6,240 bases of DNA from Parcubacteria group bacterium (GCA_016784285.1 JADHUX010000029.1:1-6240); one strand, 5' to 3'; counted from the first letter of the stretch, positions 1 through 5,957 are shown. Translations and numbers: made by a program. Notes: a model not told the origin generated them from the sequence alone.

Positions 1-1401
1 CTTTTGTCTTACTAAGCCAGCTGGACGACCAATTGCAGTTCGCCCAACGATACCCTGCCCCCATTTGCGAGCAGAGTTACCCATTTTTATAGTTAAATCT
101 GAACCCCAAATACCCATCTGTTTAGAGAGTATAATTGAAGCAATTATCAACACTATAATAATACTGAAGTTTATTATTATTAATACAACACTGGTATTTA
201 TATCTCTAAAGCCTATTGCAGTTTGGAATCCTTCACTGTTTACCATCCTTATAATAATTAAGGTAAGTAATAGATATGCCGGAGCAAAAAATGCATAACT
301 AATAATGCTACTCCACCACATTTTTGAATATTTCTGCATCGCAGGTAATATCATACCTGCAAGAGCGATAGGTGAAAGCATTATTAAAAGAATTAACACT
401 GCATACCTAACAATCAACAGAAATGTAACAGCAAGAAATGAAAAAGCTGTAATAAGGAAAACTATTGACCCAAGAAGGCTGACGAAAATAATCTGCCTAT
501 TATTTAAAACGGGTTTCCCGTTTGTATCTATTTCTGTTACAGCTTGTCTGTTTACAATCTTACCTGTTGCTACATCAACCCCTTGTACATCCATATTGAT
601 AGCAGGGTTATCTAAATCGAGATTTCCATCCTTAATTTTATATAATGAAGTAAACCTAAACGCCTGCATATAAGAATCGCTTATTCCTCCCCAATTTGAG
701 TGTCCACTTACACCATAATCCCTGTCACCTTTTGTACCGATAATTTGAATTTGTTTATAAAAATTTGTAGCAAGAAGATTACTAGAATCAATTATAATTT
801 TTGCAAAAAACATACTAAAGTTTATAAGAATAGCCGCAGTAATTAAACTAGCAAGTAATTTTTTAGTATTAAATTTTTCTATATTTAATATTGTGACAAT
901 ACCAATATACAAAAGAGAGAAAATTATTATAATATTAGCTAAATCTCTAAAAGTTTTCCACCCGGCATCTATTGTGTCAACTTTATCTAAATTCGCACCC
1001 ATTTGAATAATAGTGATTTCTACCGTCTTGTTAAGAGCAACCCCAGTTAATCCTAGTATCCACCCAAAAATCTCAAGGGTGATTTCTCCAACTGCTGCAA
1101 AACAACCTCTTAGACCGTCCCCACTAAGACATTCTGCAGCACTGATTATACCTACAGCACCTTTTCCTACATTATATATAGCTTTCGCTCCACCAAATGC
1201 TGCGTCATTTACCACACCTAAACCGCTACCAATAGTTTCTAAACCTTGAACACCTGTAACTAACTTAATTTTTTCTGTAGTCGAAGTCTCTTCTTGTGCA
1301 TTCACCGTACTTACTCCCAACGCGCTGAACATACTAATTGAGAATACCGCTATTATCAGTACGCTTGGGAGTATTTTTTTGAAGGTGAAAGATTTTTTCA
1401 T
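1..1401 (-). CDS. VirB6/TrbL-like type IV secretion membrane protein (3' end outside window)
   Basis: The frame is open from an ATG at 1401 to the left edge (467 codons, no stop), so the C-terminus is missing. Residues 1-35 look like a signal peptide ending near STVNA-QEE. Hydrophobic segments follow at about 105-123, 155-173, 182-203, 303-331, 332-352, 364-386 and 404-426, with a hydrophilic, probably extracytoplasmic loop at about 205-300 between them. The stretch VRYAVLILLIMLSPIALAG, then ILPAMQKYSKMWW and FFAPAYLLL (about 331-379), is typical of the VirB6/TrbL-like inner-membrane channel proteins I recall from CPR type IV secretion-like loci. After the last helix the chain becomes basic and Gly-rich (GNSARKWGQGIVGR), as expected for a cytoplasmic tail. 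In that family the role is an inner-membrane platform for substrate or pilin passage; the substrate here is unknown. It is the third gene of the minus-strand cluster, 73 bases after the previous stop. GAGGAG lies 16 bases before the ATG, too far for a normal Shine-Dalgarno. Family call is firm; exact function is inferred. Confidence 0.82.
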   Translation of the reverse strand, partial: MKKSFTFKKILPSVLIIAVFSISMFSALGVSTVNAQEETSTTEKIKLVTGVQGLETIGSGLGVVNDAAFGGAKAIYNVGKGAVGIISAAECLSGDGLRGCFAAVGEITLEIFGWILGLTGVALNKTVEITIIQMGANLDKVDTIDAGWKTFRDLANIIIIFSLLYIGIVTILNIEKFNTKKLLASLITAAILINFSMFFAKIIIDSSNLLATNFYKQIQIIGTKGDRDYGVSGHSNWGGISDSYMQAFRFTSLYKIKDGNLDLDNPAINMDVQGVDVATGKIVNRQAVTEIDTNGKPVLNNRQIIFVSLLGSIVFLITAFSFLAVTFLLIVRYAVLILLIMLSPIALAGMILPAMQKYSKMWWSSIISYAFFAPAYLLLTLIIIRMVNSEGFQTAIGFRDINTSVVLIIINFSIIIVLIIASIILSKQMGIWGSDLTIKMGNSARKWGQGIVGRTAIGRPAGLVRQK

Positions 1402-1417
1402 TTTTTATTTCTACTTG

Positions 1418-1470
1418 CTCCTCAAGGTCTCACCTCTCTTCGCTTCGTTACGCGAGGAAAGACCTTTTCC
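1418..1470 (+). repeat. 53-bp palindromic repeat, intergenic copy
   Basis: This segment matches 5549-5601 (inside rsmA) in inverted orientation at 47 of 53 positions with no gaps, counted by eye. It has terminal inverted arms AAGGTCT (1424-1430) and AGACCTT (1460-1466), with a weaker inner pairing of CCTC (1433-1436) and GAGG (1454-1457). It begins 5 bases past the stop codon of the 498-residue secreted protein and ends 17 bases before the ATG of the VirB6-like gene, so it fills most of that gap. In the minus-strand mRNA it would form a hairpin. No T-run follows, so it is not a standard intrinsic terminator. It is richer in GC than the flanking sequence. A dispersed palindromic repeat is the best reading; an mRNA-processing or stabilising hairpin is possible. 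Confidence 0.8.
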
Positions 1471-1474
1471 GCAT

Positions 1475-2971
1475 TTACGGAGTTGATGGAGGTGTCGGTG
1501 CTGGTGGTGGCGGAAAGGCCTGACATTCTGTAATCTGCGTGTTCGTTGTCGTATTAAGAGAACTCATTTGTGTTATTACTGCTGTTTGTTGTTGTTGAGC
1601 ATTAAAGATATCTGAAGTATTAAGCTCTCCATTTAATCTCATTAATACAAGTTCGTTTACTAACAGACTAACCTCCTCACTACTTGTAGCGTCGTTTATT
1701 TCATTTCGTTTATTTTCCAGGCTCGTAATGCTTTGTTCTGACAGAGTTATGTCATTCTCAAGTGATGTTTTAATCGGAGTAATCTGCGTAGCGATTGTAC
1801 TTGTAGCATTGTCTATTCTTTGTTGTGCAATTATTTTATTTGGAGCACTTAAACTACCACTAAGTTTCCCTGCATAACAAACCTGCAAACTAAATAGTAA
1901 GTTTTCAGCGGCTATAACAGAGCTTAGTGTACTTTGTTTTACGTTTCTGTAGTCGGTCTCACTTCTTATGTCCCGTTCAAGACCTACAACTGCACGCCTT
2001 TTAAGACTTTCCAACGATGTACCAGCCTGTGAACCACTTAGTTGAGACGTAAGAGCTTGATTACCGTATGAACTATCACTTGCACCTCTAAGTCCATTAC
2101 GCCCACCCAAAGCTTGTTGTATAAGTTGCCCTAATAGTGCAGTAACCACTTCATCAATCTCATCTGCTAACTCAAGCTGTCTTAAGTTTGTTCCAAGTGT
2201 CCTATCAAGTTGCCCTTCTATAATAGACCCAGGTGTCACGATCTCGCAACGAGGTGGACCTGCGACCCCAGCTGGCAAATCTTCACACTTTTCATATGAA
2301 AAGAAGCCATTATTCCAATTTAGAATTTCAGATTTTCTTCGTTGTGCACCCACAATCCTTCTATCAAGCGCTGAAGATGTCATAAGGTATAGTCCATAAG
2401 GGTTATTTTGTGGGCGAGTAGTAAGCTCAAACCACCCTGCCCAACCTCCTTGACTAAAGTCGCCATTCACAAAGTCTTCCATATTAGCTACTATGTCAGA
2501 AAGTGTACAAGCAAACTCTCTTTGAAACTGCCCTGTAGGAAGAGCGAGCGCTATACGGATATCCAAACTCCAAGGACTACAAAGATCTGTAAGTCCTAAG
2601 GCTTCTATAAAGTGTGCAGTCTCTGCATCAGCAATGTCTAAGAGAAAACCATTAAGATTAGTTACAAAAGCTGGGTTACCTTCAAAGCCAGAATTAATCC
2701 AGTTAACAAGACTACCTGTAAAAGCATTTATAAAAGTCTTCGCTACTTTTGTAGCTAAAGGGTCTAGACTGTACTCTTTAGCTACCAAAGAACCTGTAGT
2801 CCCAGCAGTTATTGAATTTTGAGTAAAGTTTGGTCCAATCTCAACAGTAGGAACAGCTGCGTTTATTTCTTTAACATTAATAAACAAAGAAATAATTTGA
2901 ATAATAAATAAAATTACAATTAAGGTGTTTATTTTTTTATTTAATGAAAATTTCATAATTTTATATAACAT
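1475..2971 (-). CDS. Secreted T4SS-associated protein of unknown function
   Basis: A 498-residue protein with a long hydrophobic N-terminal segment (about 15-32) and a likely signal-peptidase site near EINA-AVP (38/39). No other clear membrane span is seen, so it should be exported. A central block at about 177-225 has GWAGWFELTT, NNPYGLYLM and ALDRRI, followed by a cysteine-bearing stretch and TPGSIIEGQLD, then a helical LRQLELADEIDEVVTALLGQ. I recall this pattern from large uncharacterised secreted proteins beside VirB6/TrbL-like genes in CPR genomes. There are six cysteines (131, 155, 229, 242, 365, 483), compatible with disulfides outside the cytoplasm. Residues 320-480 look helical or coiled, and the C-terminus is a Pro-rich tail (486-498). 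The first ATG (2971) overlaps the upstream stop by 11 bases. Met6 (ATG at 2956, MKFSLNKK) gives a more ordinary signal peptide and a 4-base gap. Neither has a clear Shine-Dalgarno, so translational coupling is likely. No biochemical role is known to me. Confidence 0.85.
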   Translation of the reverse strand: MLYKIMKFSLNKKINTLIVILFIIQIISLFINVKEINAAVPTVEIGPNFTQNSITAGTTGSLVAKEYSLDPLATKVAKTFINAFTGSLVNWINSGFEGNPAFVTNLNGFLLDIADAETAHFIEALGLTDLCSPWSLDIRIALALPTGQFQREFACTLSDIVANMEDFVNGDFSQGGWAGWFELTTRPQNNPYGLYLMTSSALDRRIVGAQRRKSEILNWNNGFFSYEKCEDLPAGVAGPPRCEIVTPGSIIEGQLDRTLGTNLRQLELADEIDEVVTALLGQLIQQALGGRNGLRGASDSSYGNQALTSQLSGSQAGTSLESLKRRAVVGLERDIRSETDYRNVKQSTLSSVIAAENLLFSLQVCYAGKLSGSLSAPNKIIAQQRIDNATSTIATQITPIKTSLENDITLSEQSITSLENKRNEINDATSSEEVSLLVNELVLMRLNGELNTSDIFNAQQQQTAVITQMSSLNTTTNTQITECQAFPPPPAPTPPSTP

Positions 2972-3962
2972 TAACTACTACATACCCTTTATCATATTTA
3001 CTAAAAATAATTCCTTTATTTGTAAAATAAGACCCCATCTTATCAAATGCATCTTTAAGTGACTTGGTACTTTGTCCATAACTACCTATACCAGCTATAG
3101 CTCTTACAGGATCAGTGTATATAACTCGCATACCTTCAATAGATTCTGTGACAGACGCTATACTTTGCACAAAAGTGATATGTTCGTTTATTGCATCAAC
3201 TGGTACTGATAGCGCTAAAGAATCTTTCAGTATATTCTTGTAACCATTTATTATAGGGTCTAGTTTTTCAATTTCTCTCGTATCATCGTTTGTAACTGAG
3301 CGGTTAAATATAGTAAGTTCGTCTTCTGTTTCAAATGAATGTTTTAAAATAATCTCACCTAAAGTATTTCCATATTTTTTTACACTAACACTGTCTATAT
3401 TTTGTGAAATATTTAAATCTGTCTGTGTGTAATTTGTTATAGAAATATTTTTTCCTACAATATCTTCAATCGAAATATTTATAAGATTATTTTTATCATT
3501 TTCATTAAGTGGTCCGTTAGAATCATATAATGAAAGATAATTTTGAAGAAAATCTTGAGAAAATTTATCTGTTTCTGAAAGAAGTTCGTTTGAAACGTTT
3601 GGATTTGCTTTTCTTATAATAGGATCATCTTGATACTTATCGTCAGGACCTGCAATAGTAGGGTTTCTACCAAGCTCTACTTCTTCACCGTCTTTTGTAC
3701 CATCGTCATCAGTATCTGAATCTTGAGGATCTGTATTCCAAAGTGCTTCCTCCCAGTCTTTCAGCCCATCAGAGTCAGAATCTTTCTTATTTATATTCCC
3801 TAATGCTTCTATTTGAGCTTCTTTATCAAGCCCTTCTGTTAAAAATGTATCATTATCACCATAACTTAAGCTATTTGGCTGAGACACAAGAAATCCTAAC
3901 CCAGCTACAATGAGCAATCCAAAAACAATTAATTTAAACTTTTTCCCTAATAAAAAATTCAA
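2961..3962 (-). CDS. Membrane-anchored thrombospondin type 3 repeat protein, first gene of the T4SS-like cluster
   Basis: A 333-residue protein, counted from the TTG at 3962. A basic N-terminus (GKKFK) is followed by one hydrophobic helix (about 10-26), either a signal anchor or an uncleaved export signal. Two Asp-rich repeats of the thrombospondin type 3 / EF-like calcium-binding kind follow: DSDSDGLKDWEEAL (61-74) and DSDTDDDGTKDGEEV (81-95). In that family alternating Asp side chains bind Ca2+ outside the cell. Residues about 125-333 form a probably helical domain that I do not recognise. There is only one cysteine-free, acidic extracytoplasmic body, so no catalytic motif is evident. It overlaps the start of the next gene by 11 bases, which argues for co-transcription and translational coupling. 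The start is uncertain: TTG at 3962 has no Shine-Dalgarno. An in-frame ATA at 3980 lies exactly six bases after an extended -10, which would give a 339-residue protein from a leaderless mRNA. An in-frame TAA just upstream limits any further extension. Confidence 0.82.
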   Translation of the reverse strand: MNFLLGKKFKLIVFGLLIVAGLGFLVSQPNSLSYGDNDTFLTEGLDKEAQIEALGNINKKDSDSDGLKDWEEALWNTDPQDSDTDDDGTKDGEEVELGRNPTIAGPDDKYQDDPIIRKANPNVSNELLSETDKFSQDFLQNYLSLYDSNGPLNENDKNNLINISIEDIVGKNISITNYTQTDLNISQNIDSVSVKKYGNTLGEIILKHSFETEDELTIFNRSVTNDDTREIEKLDPIINGYKNILKDSLALSVPVDAINEHITFVQSIASVTESIEGMRVIYTDPVRAIAGIGSYGQSTKSLKDAFDKMGSYFTNKGIIFSKYDKGYVVVNVI

Positions 3963-3986
3963 TTTTTTATCAATTACTATGGCTTA

Positions 3987-3995
3987 ATTATACCA
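3987..3995 (-). promoter_or_regulatory. Extended -10 promoter of the minus-strand cluster
   Basis: Read on the minus strand this is TGG followed by a perfect TATAAT (3992-3987). No TTGACA-like -35 is evident at 16-18 bases, so the TGn extension would carry recognition. The predicted start of transcription, seven bases after the hexamer, is about 3980. That leaves a leader of about 18 bases to the TTG at 3962, or none if the ATA at 3980 initiates. This is the only convincing promoter seen for the three minus-strand genes. Confidence 0.6.
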
Positions 3996-4066
3996 AATAT
4001 CTTGTTTTTACATATATAAAACGGTGCTTTTGTGTGGATAGTAATCTCTTTTAAATCTTCTATTTA

Positions 4067-4075
4067 TGCTATCGT
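4067..4075 (+). promoter_or_regulatory. Extended -10 promoter of the cysteine-rich protein gene (leaderless)
   Basis: TGC followed by TATCGT (4070-4075, four of six matches to TATAAT) lies exactly six bases before the ATG at 4082, placing the expected transcription start on the A of the start codon. No Shine-Dalgarno precedes the ATG, which agrees with a leaderless mRNA. Taken alone the hexamer is weak; support comes from the same TGn-hexamer-six-base spacing before rsmA. Confidence 0.45.
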
Positions 4076-4081
4076 ATTTAA

Positions 4082-5038
4082 ATGAGTAAAAGATTAATTA
4101 TCATCTTTATAATTGTTATTGCTATAATTATATTTAGCTGGATTTTCTTATTTACTGAGAACAAACCTCCTACTAATTTAGAAACTAGTCTTTCTACAGA
4201 GTCAAACACTGTATTTAAGCCCCAAATAGCTGAAAATAAGCCTATTTATACAGTACTATCTTTCCCCAAAAAACAAGAAAAAGAGAAAATACAAAACTAT
4301 ATAGAAGCTGAAGTATCGTCTTTTACAAAAAAGATTGAAGATTTTAAAGAAAATACTGAAAATCAGATACTTAATACTAACGAAAAGCTTAGTGAAGCTC
4401 AGATAGAAAAAAAAGTTTTTGATAGACTTTATCCATATTATTTTATAGACGGATTAGTTTTTACTCAAGATGTCTTTGAGGAGCAAAGTTTTGTAGATAC
4501 AGATTATAAAGAAATCAAAATCTTTGATTCAGAAGTGAAGATATTTGCATTTGTAAACACAATAATAGATGTTTTTGAAGAGCAAAGTTTTTACACTCAA
4601 GAAGAAGCAAATAAATATAGAGTGGGGGTAAACAAAACATTAAAAGACCTTTTAGAAAGCGAAAAAATACTTTTTAGAAATGAATTAATCAGCTCTGAAC
4701 TTTCTAAAAAAATATTTGCAAACATAATGTATAACGCACGCAAAAAAGCAAGCCAAAAAATTATAAGTTTTATGGATAAAGTCAAAGATATTACTATTAA
4801 AGACGCTCGTGCTGCAGATTGTTTTAGAAGTGGGGGTGGCGGTGGTGCTGGCGCCAATGTATCCGCACCATGCTGTAACTGTGGCTTAAAGGTTATAAGA
4901 GGAGGTGGCACACAGTATGTACAAGATTGTGGTAGTGGAAGTAGCGGTTGTGATATACCTCTTGGATGTAAAAATTTATACGGTATGGGTAGGGCTGTAA
5001 TATGGGATTCATCTACAGGTATTTGTGGGGTTGGATAA
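4082..5038 (+). CDS. Membrane-anchored protein with Gly-rich eight-cysteine C-terminal domain
   Basis: A 318-residue protein of unrecognised family. Residues 5-25 form a very hydrophobic Ile-rich helix after MSKR, so the rest should lie outside the membrane, anchored at the N-terminus. Residues about 65-240 are charged and helical, with likely coiled-coil stretches around 65-115. DVFEEQSF occurs twice in this part (130-137 and 163-170). After DARAADC the composition changes sharply: residues 247-318 are rich in Gly and Ser and carry eight cysteines (247, 264, 265, 267, 283, 290, 296, 315), including a CCNC cluster and an SGGGGGAG run. An even number of cysteines in an exported domain suggests disulfides; CCNC could instead bind metal. 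It is transcribed divergently from the secretion-like cluster 119 bases away, so it may be an accessory or surface subunit of it, but that is inference. It ends 5 bases from the rsmA stop in convergent orientation, leaving no room for a hairpin terminator between them. The start is well placed: it follows an extended -10 directly and begins a clean membrane anchor. Confidence 0.85.
   Translation: MSKRLIIIFIIVIAIIIFSWIFLFTENKPPTNLETSLSTESNTVFKPQIAENKPIYTVLSFPKKQEKEKIQNYIEAEVSSFTKKIEDFKENTENQILNTNEKLSEAQIEKKVFDRLYPYYFIDGLVFTQDVFEEQSFVDTDYKEIKIFDSEVKIFAFVNTIIDVFEEQSFYTQEEANKYRVGVNKTLKDLLESEKILFRNELISSELSKKIFANIMYNARKKASQKIISFMDKVKDITIKDARAADCFRSGGGGGAGANVSAPCCNCGLKVIRGGGTQYVQDCGSGSSGCDIPLGCKNLYGMGRAVIWDSSTGICGVG
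4469..4591 (+). repeat. Pair of 24-bp direct repeats inside the cysteine-rich protein gene
   Basis: 4469-4492 and 4568-4591 differ at only two of 24 positions, both silent, and each encodes DVFEEQSF in frame. The copies start 99 bases (33 codons) apart, so the protein repeats this octapeptide at residues 130-137 and 163-170. The flanking residues do not match well. A partial segmental duplication or short gene conversion is the likely origin. Confidence 0.7.
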
Positions 5039-5043
5039 TACTT

Positions 5044-5883
5044 TTAAACCAACTGTTTCCATTGCTCCAAAGCAAGATCTTCTGCACGAGCCATATCACC
5101 AATATTAGCTTTACTGAAGGCTTTCTGAAGAACTTCTTTACTCTTTAAGACACTTAAATTATTTATTAAAAGTTTTCTCTTATGGGCAAACCCGGTTTTT
5201 ATTACTTTAAAAAAACACTTTTCCAGATCTAAACCTGAACACCGAGGTCGGACCTCGGTGTTCAAGAAAAAGTCTTTGGATATATTTTCTATAGATAAAA
5301 TAGCAGAGTCTACTTTAGGTGCCGGGCTAAAGCTTCCTGCTTTTACAGTTTGAATATATTTTGGTTCTCCATAAACCTTTACACTTAGAGAGAGTATGCT
5401 TTCTTTTTTACTTTTGGCTATCCTCTCTGCAACTTCTTTTTGTACAAGTAAAACCATTTGTGTAGGTTGAATATCTGACGACAAAGTCTTACGTAAAAAC
5501 TCTCCAGTTATATAGTAAGGGATATTTGCGACTATCTTAAAAATCTCGGGAAAAGGTCGTTCCTCACGAAGCGAAGCGGAGAGAGGTGCGACCTTGAGGA
5601 GAGATTTGAAATCAAAAGTTAATATGTCACCGTGTACAAGAATTAACTTCTCATCTTTAATTTCATCTTTAAATTCTTCTTTGAGGTATGTTATAAGTTC
5701 GTCATCCTTCTCCACTGCTATTACTTTCCCAGCTTTTTCAAGTAAAGCTTTTGTAAGTACCCCTTTCCCTGGCCCCACCTCTAAAACGATATCTTCTTTA
5801 TTAAGATTTGCTGTTTCAACTATTTTATCTACCACAGACTGTGCTGTTAAGAAGTTTTGACCTAATGATTTCTTAGCTTTCAT
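5044..5883 (-). CDS. rsmA: 16S rRNA (adenine(1518)-N(6)/adenine(1519)-N(6))-dimethyltransferase RsmA (KsgA)
   Basis: This cytoplasmic enzyme uses S-adenosylmethionine to dimethylate the two adjacent adenosines in the 3'-terminal hairpin of 16S rRNA, a late step of small-subunit assembly. The 279 residues show the family signatures in order: KKSLGQNFL (4-12), the SAM-binding EVGPGKG (35-41), the acidic VEKD (57-60), HGDIL (84-88), the catalytic-loop NIPYY (120-124), VQKEVAERI (147-155), SFSPAPKVDSA (184-194) and the C-terminal GFAHKRKLLINNL (231-243). No key residue is missing. Two stretches look inserted: about 97-115, encoded by a palindromic repeat shared with 1418-1470, and about 207-216, encoded by a near-perfect palindrome. 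Each lies in a spacer between conserved motifs, and both keep the frame. Without them the core would be about 250 residues. It has its own promoter, with an extended -10 six bases before the ATG, and is convergent with the cysteine-rich protein gene. Only the role of the insertions is uncertain. Confidence 0.97.
   Translation of the reverse strand: MKAKKSLGQNFLTAQSVVDKIVETANLNKEDIVLEVGPGKGVLTKALLEKAGKVIAVEKDDELITYLKEEFKDEIKDEKLILVHGDILTFDFKSLLKVAPLSASLREERPFPEIFKIVANIPYYITGEFLRKTLSSDIQPTQMVLLVQKEVAERIAKSKKESILSLSVKVYGEPKYIQTVKAGSFSPAPKVDSAILSIENISKDFFLNTEVRPRCSGLDLEKCFFKVIKTGFAHKRKLLINNLSVLKSKEVLQKAFSKANIGDMARAEDLALEQWKQLV
5236..5264. repeat. 29-bp perfect palindrome inserted in frame in rsmA
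   Basis: The arms TGAACACCGAGGTC (5236-5249) and GACCTCGGTGTTCA (5251-5264) are exact reverse complements around one central base (5250). It encodes LNTEVRPRCS (207-216) of RsmA, in the spacer between the VDSA motif and the C-terminal RRK-like helix. Compared with the E. coli protein as I recall it, that spacer is about ten residues longer here, which equals the palindrome length. It is clearly richer in GC than its surroundings and unrelated in sequence to the 53-bp repeat. It would form a strong hairpin in the mRNA. Confidence 0.85.
5549..5601 (-). repeat. 53-bp palindromic repeat, copy inside rsmA
   Basis: This is the in-frame partner of the intergenic copy at 1418-1470, 47 of 53 positions identical without gaps. 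Its outer arms are AAGGTC (5553-5558) and GACCTT (5590-5595). It encodes residues 95-112 of RsmA (LLKVAPLSASLREERPFP), between the HGDILTFDF strand and the catalytic NIPYY loop. In this reading direction the element has no stop codon, so it can sit inside a gene. In transcriptional terms it is oriented opposite to the intergenic copy. Confidence 0.85.
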
Positions 5884-5889
5884 GTGCTC

Positions 5890-5898
5890 TTTATACCA
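5890..5898 (-). promoter_or_regulatory. Extended -10 promoter of rsmA (leaderless)
   Basis: On the minus strand this reads TGG then TATAAA (5895-5890, five of six matches), followed by six bases (GAGCAC) and the ATG at 5883. The expected transcription start therefore falls on the A of ATG. There is no room for a Shine-Dalgarno on the transcript and no good -35 hexamer, which together point to a leaderless mRNA driven by an extended -10. Confidence 0.6.
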
Positions 5899-5931
5899 AA
5901 AAAACCTCTTAAATACGATTTTTTATCTTTA

Positions 5932-5957
5932 TATTAGCTATTGACAAATAGCTAATA
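5932..5957. promoter_or_regulatory. Perfect inverted repeat overlapping the -35 box: candidate operator
   Basis: Arms TATTAGCTATT (5932-5942) and AATAGCTAATA (5947-5957) are exact reverse complements of 11 bases, separated by GACA. The TTGACA -35 box of the downstream promoter (5941-5946) lies in its centre, so a dimeric regulator bound here would cover the box. No plus-strand gene ends just upstream and no T-run follows, so a terminator is unlikely. The regulator is not in the window. Confidence 0.65.

Noticed and set aside
507..523. Inverted repeat AAACGGG-TTT-CCCGTTT that looks like a small hairpin
   Set aside because: It lies inside the VirB6-like coding region, encodes an ordinary NGKPV stretch, has only seven-base arms and no T-run, so it is probably incidental.
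65..1249. Plus-strand open frames at 65-298, 305-673 and 1013-1249
   Set aside because: They are antisense to the continuous minus-strand VirB6-like frame, lack ribosome binding sites and show low-complexity Ile/Thr-rich translations.
1408..1413. TAGAAA six bases before the VirB6-like ATG as a fourth leaderless promoter
   Set aside because: It matches TATAAT at only four positions and lacks the TGn extension; in such AT-rich sequence this is expected by chance.
1418..1470. CRISPR repeat or insertion sequence end
   Set aside because: There are only two copies about 4.1 kb apart in opposite orientation, with no spacers, no transposase and no target duplication visible between them.
2408..2822. 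Plus-strand open frames at 2408-2599 and 2634-2822
   Set aside because: They lie antisense within the 498-residue secreted protein gene and show no domain or start signal.
3695..3913. Plus-strand open frame of 72 codons
   Set aside because: It is the antisense of the Asp-rich calcium-repeat region; its His/Leu/Tyr-rich composition is a by-product of that bias.
4597..4911. Minus-strand open frame of 104 codons with a Pro-rich start
   Set aside because: It is the antisense of the Gly-rich part of the cysteine-rich protein gene, which is far better supported by its membrane anchor and cysteine pattern.
5039..5043. Possible bidirectional terminator between the convergent genes
   Set aside because: Only five bases separate the two stop codons and no GC hairpin with a T-run spans the junction.
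5594..5860. Plus-strand open frame of 88 codons
   Set aside because: It is the antisense of the conserved N-terminal half of rsmA.
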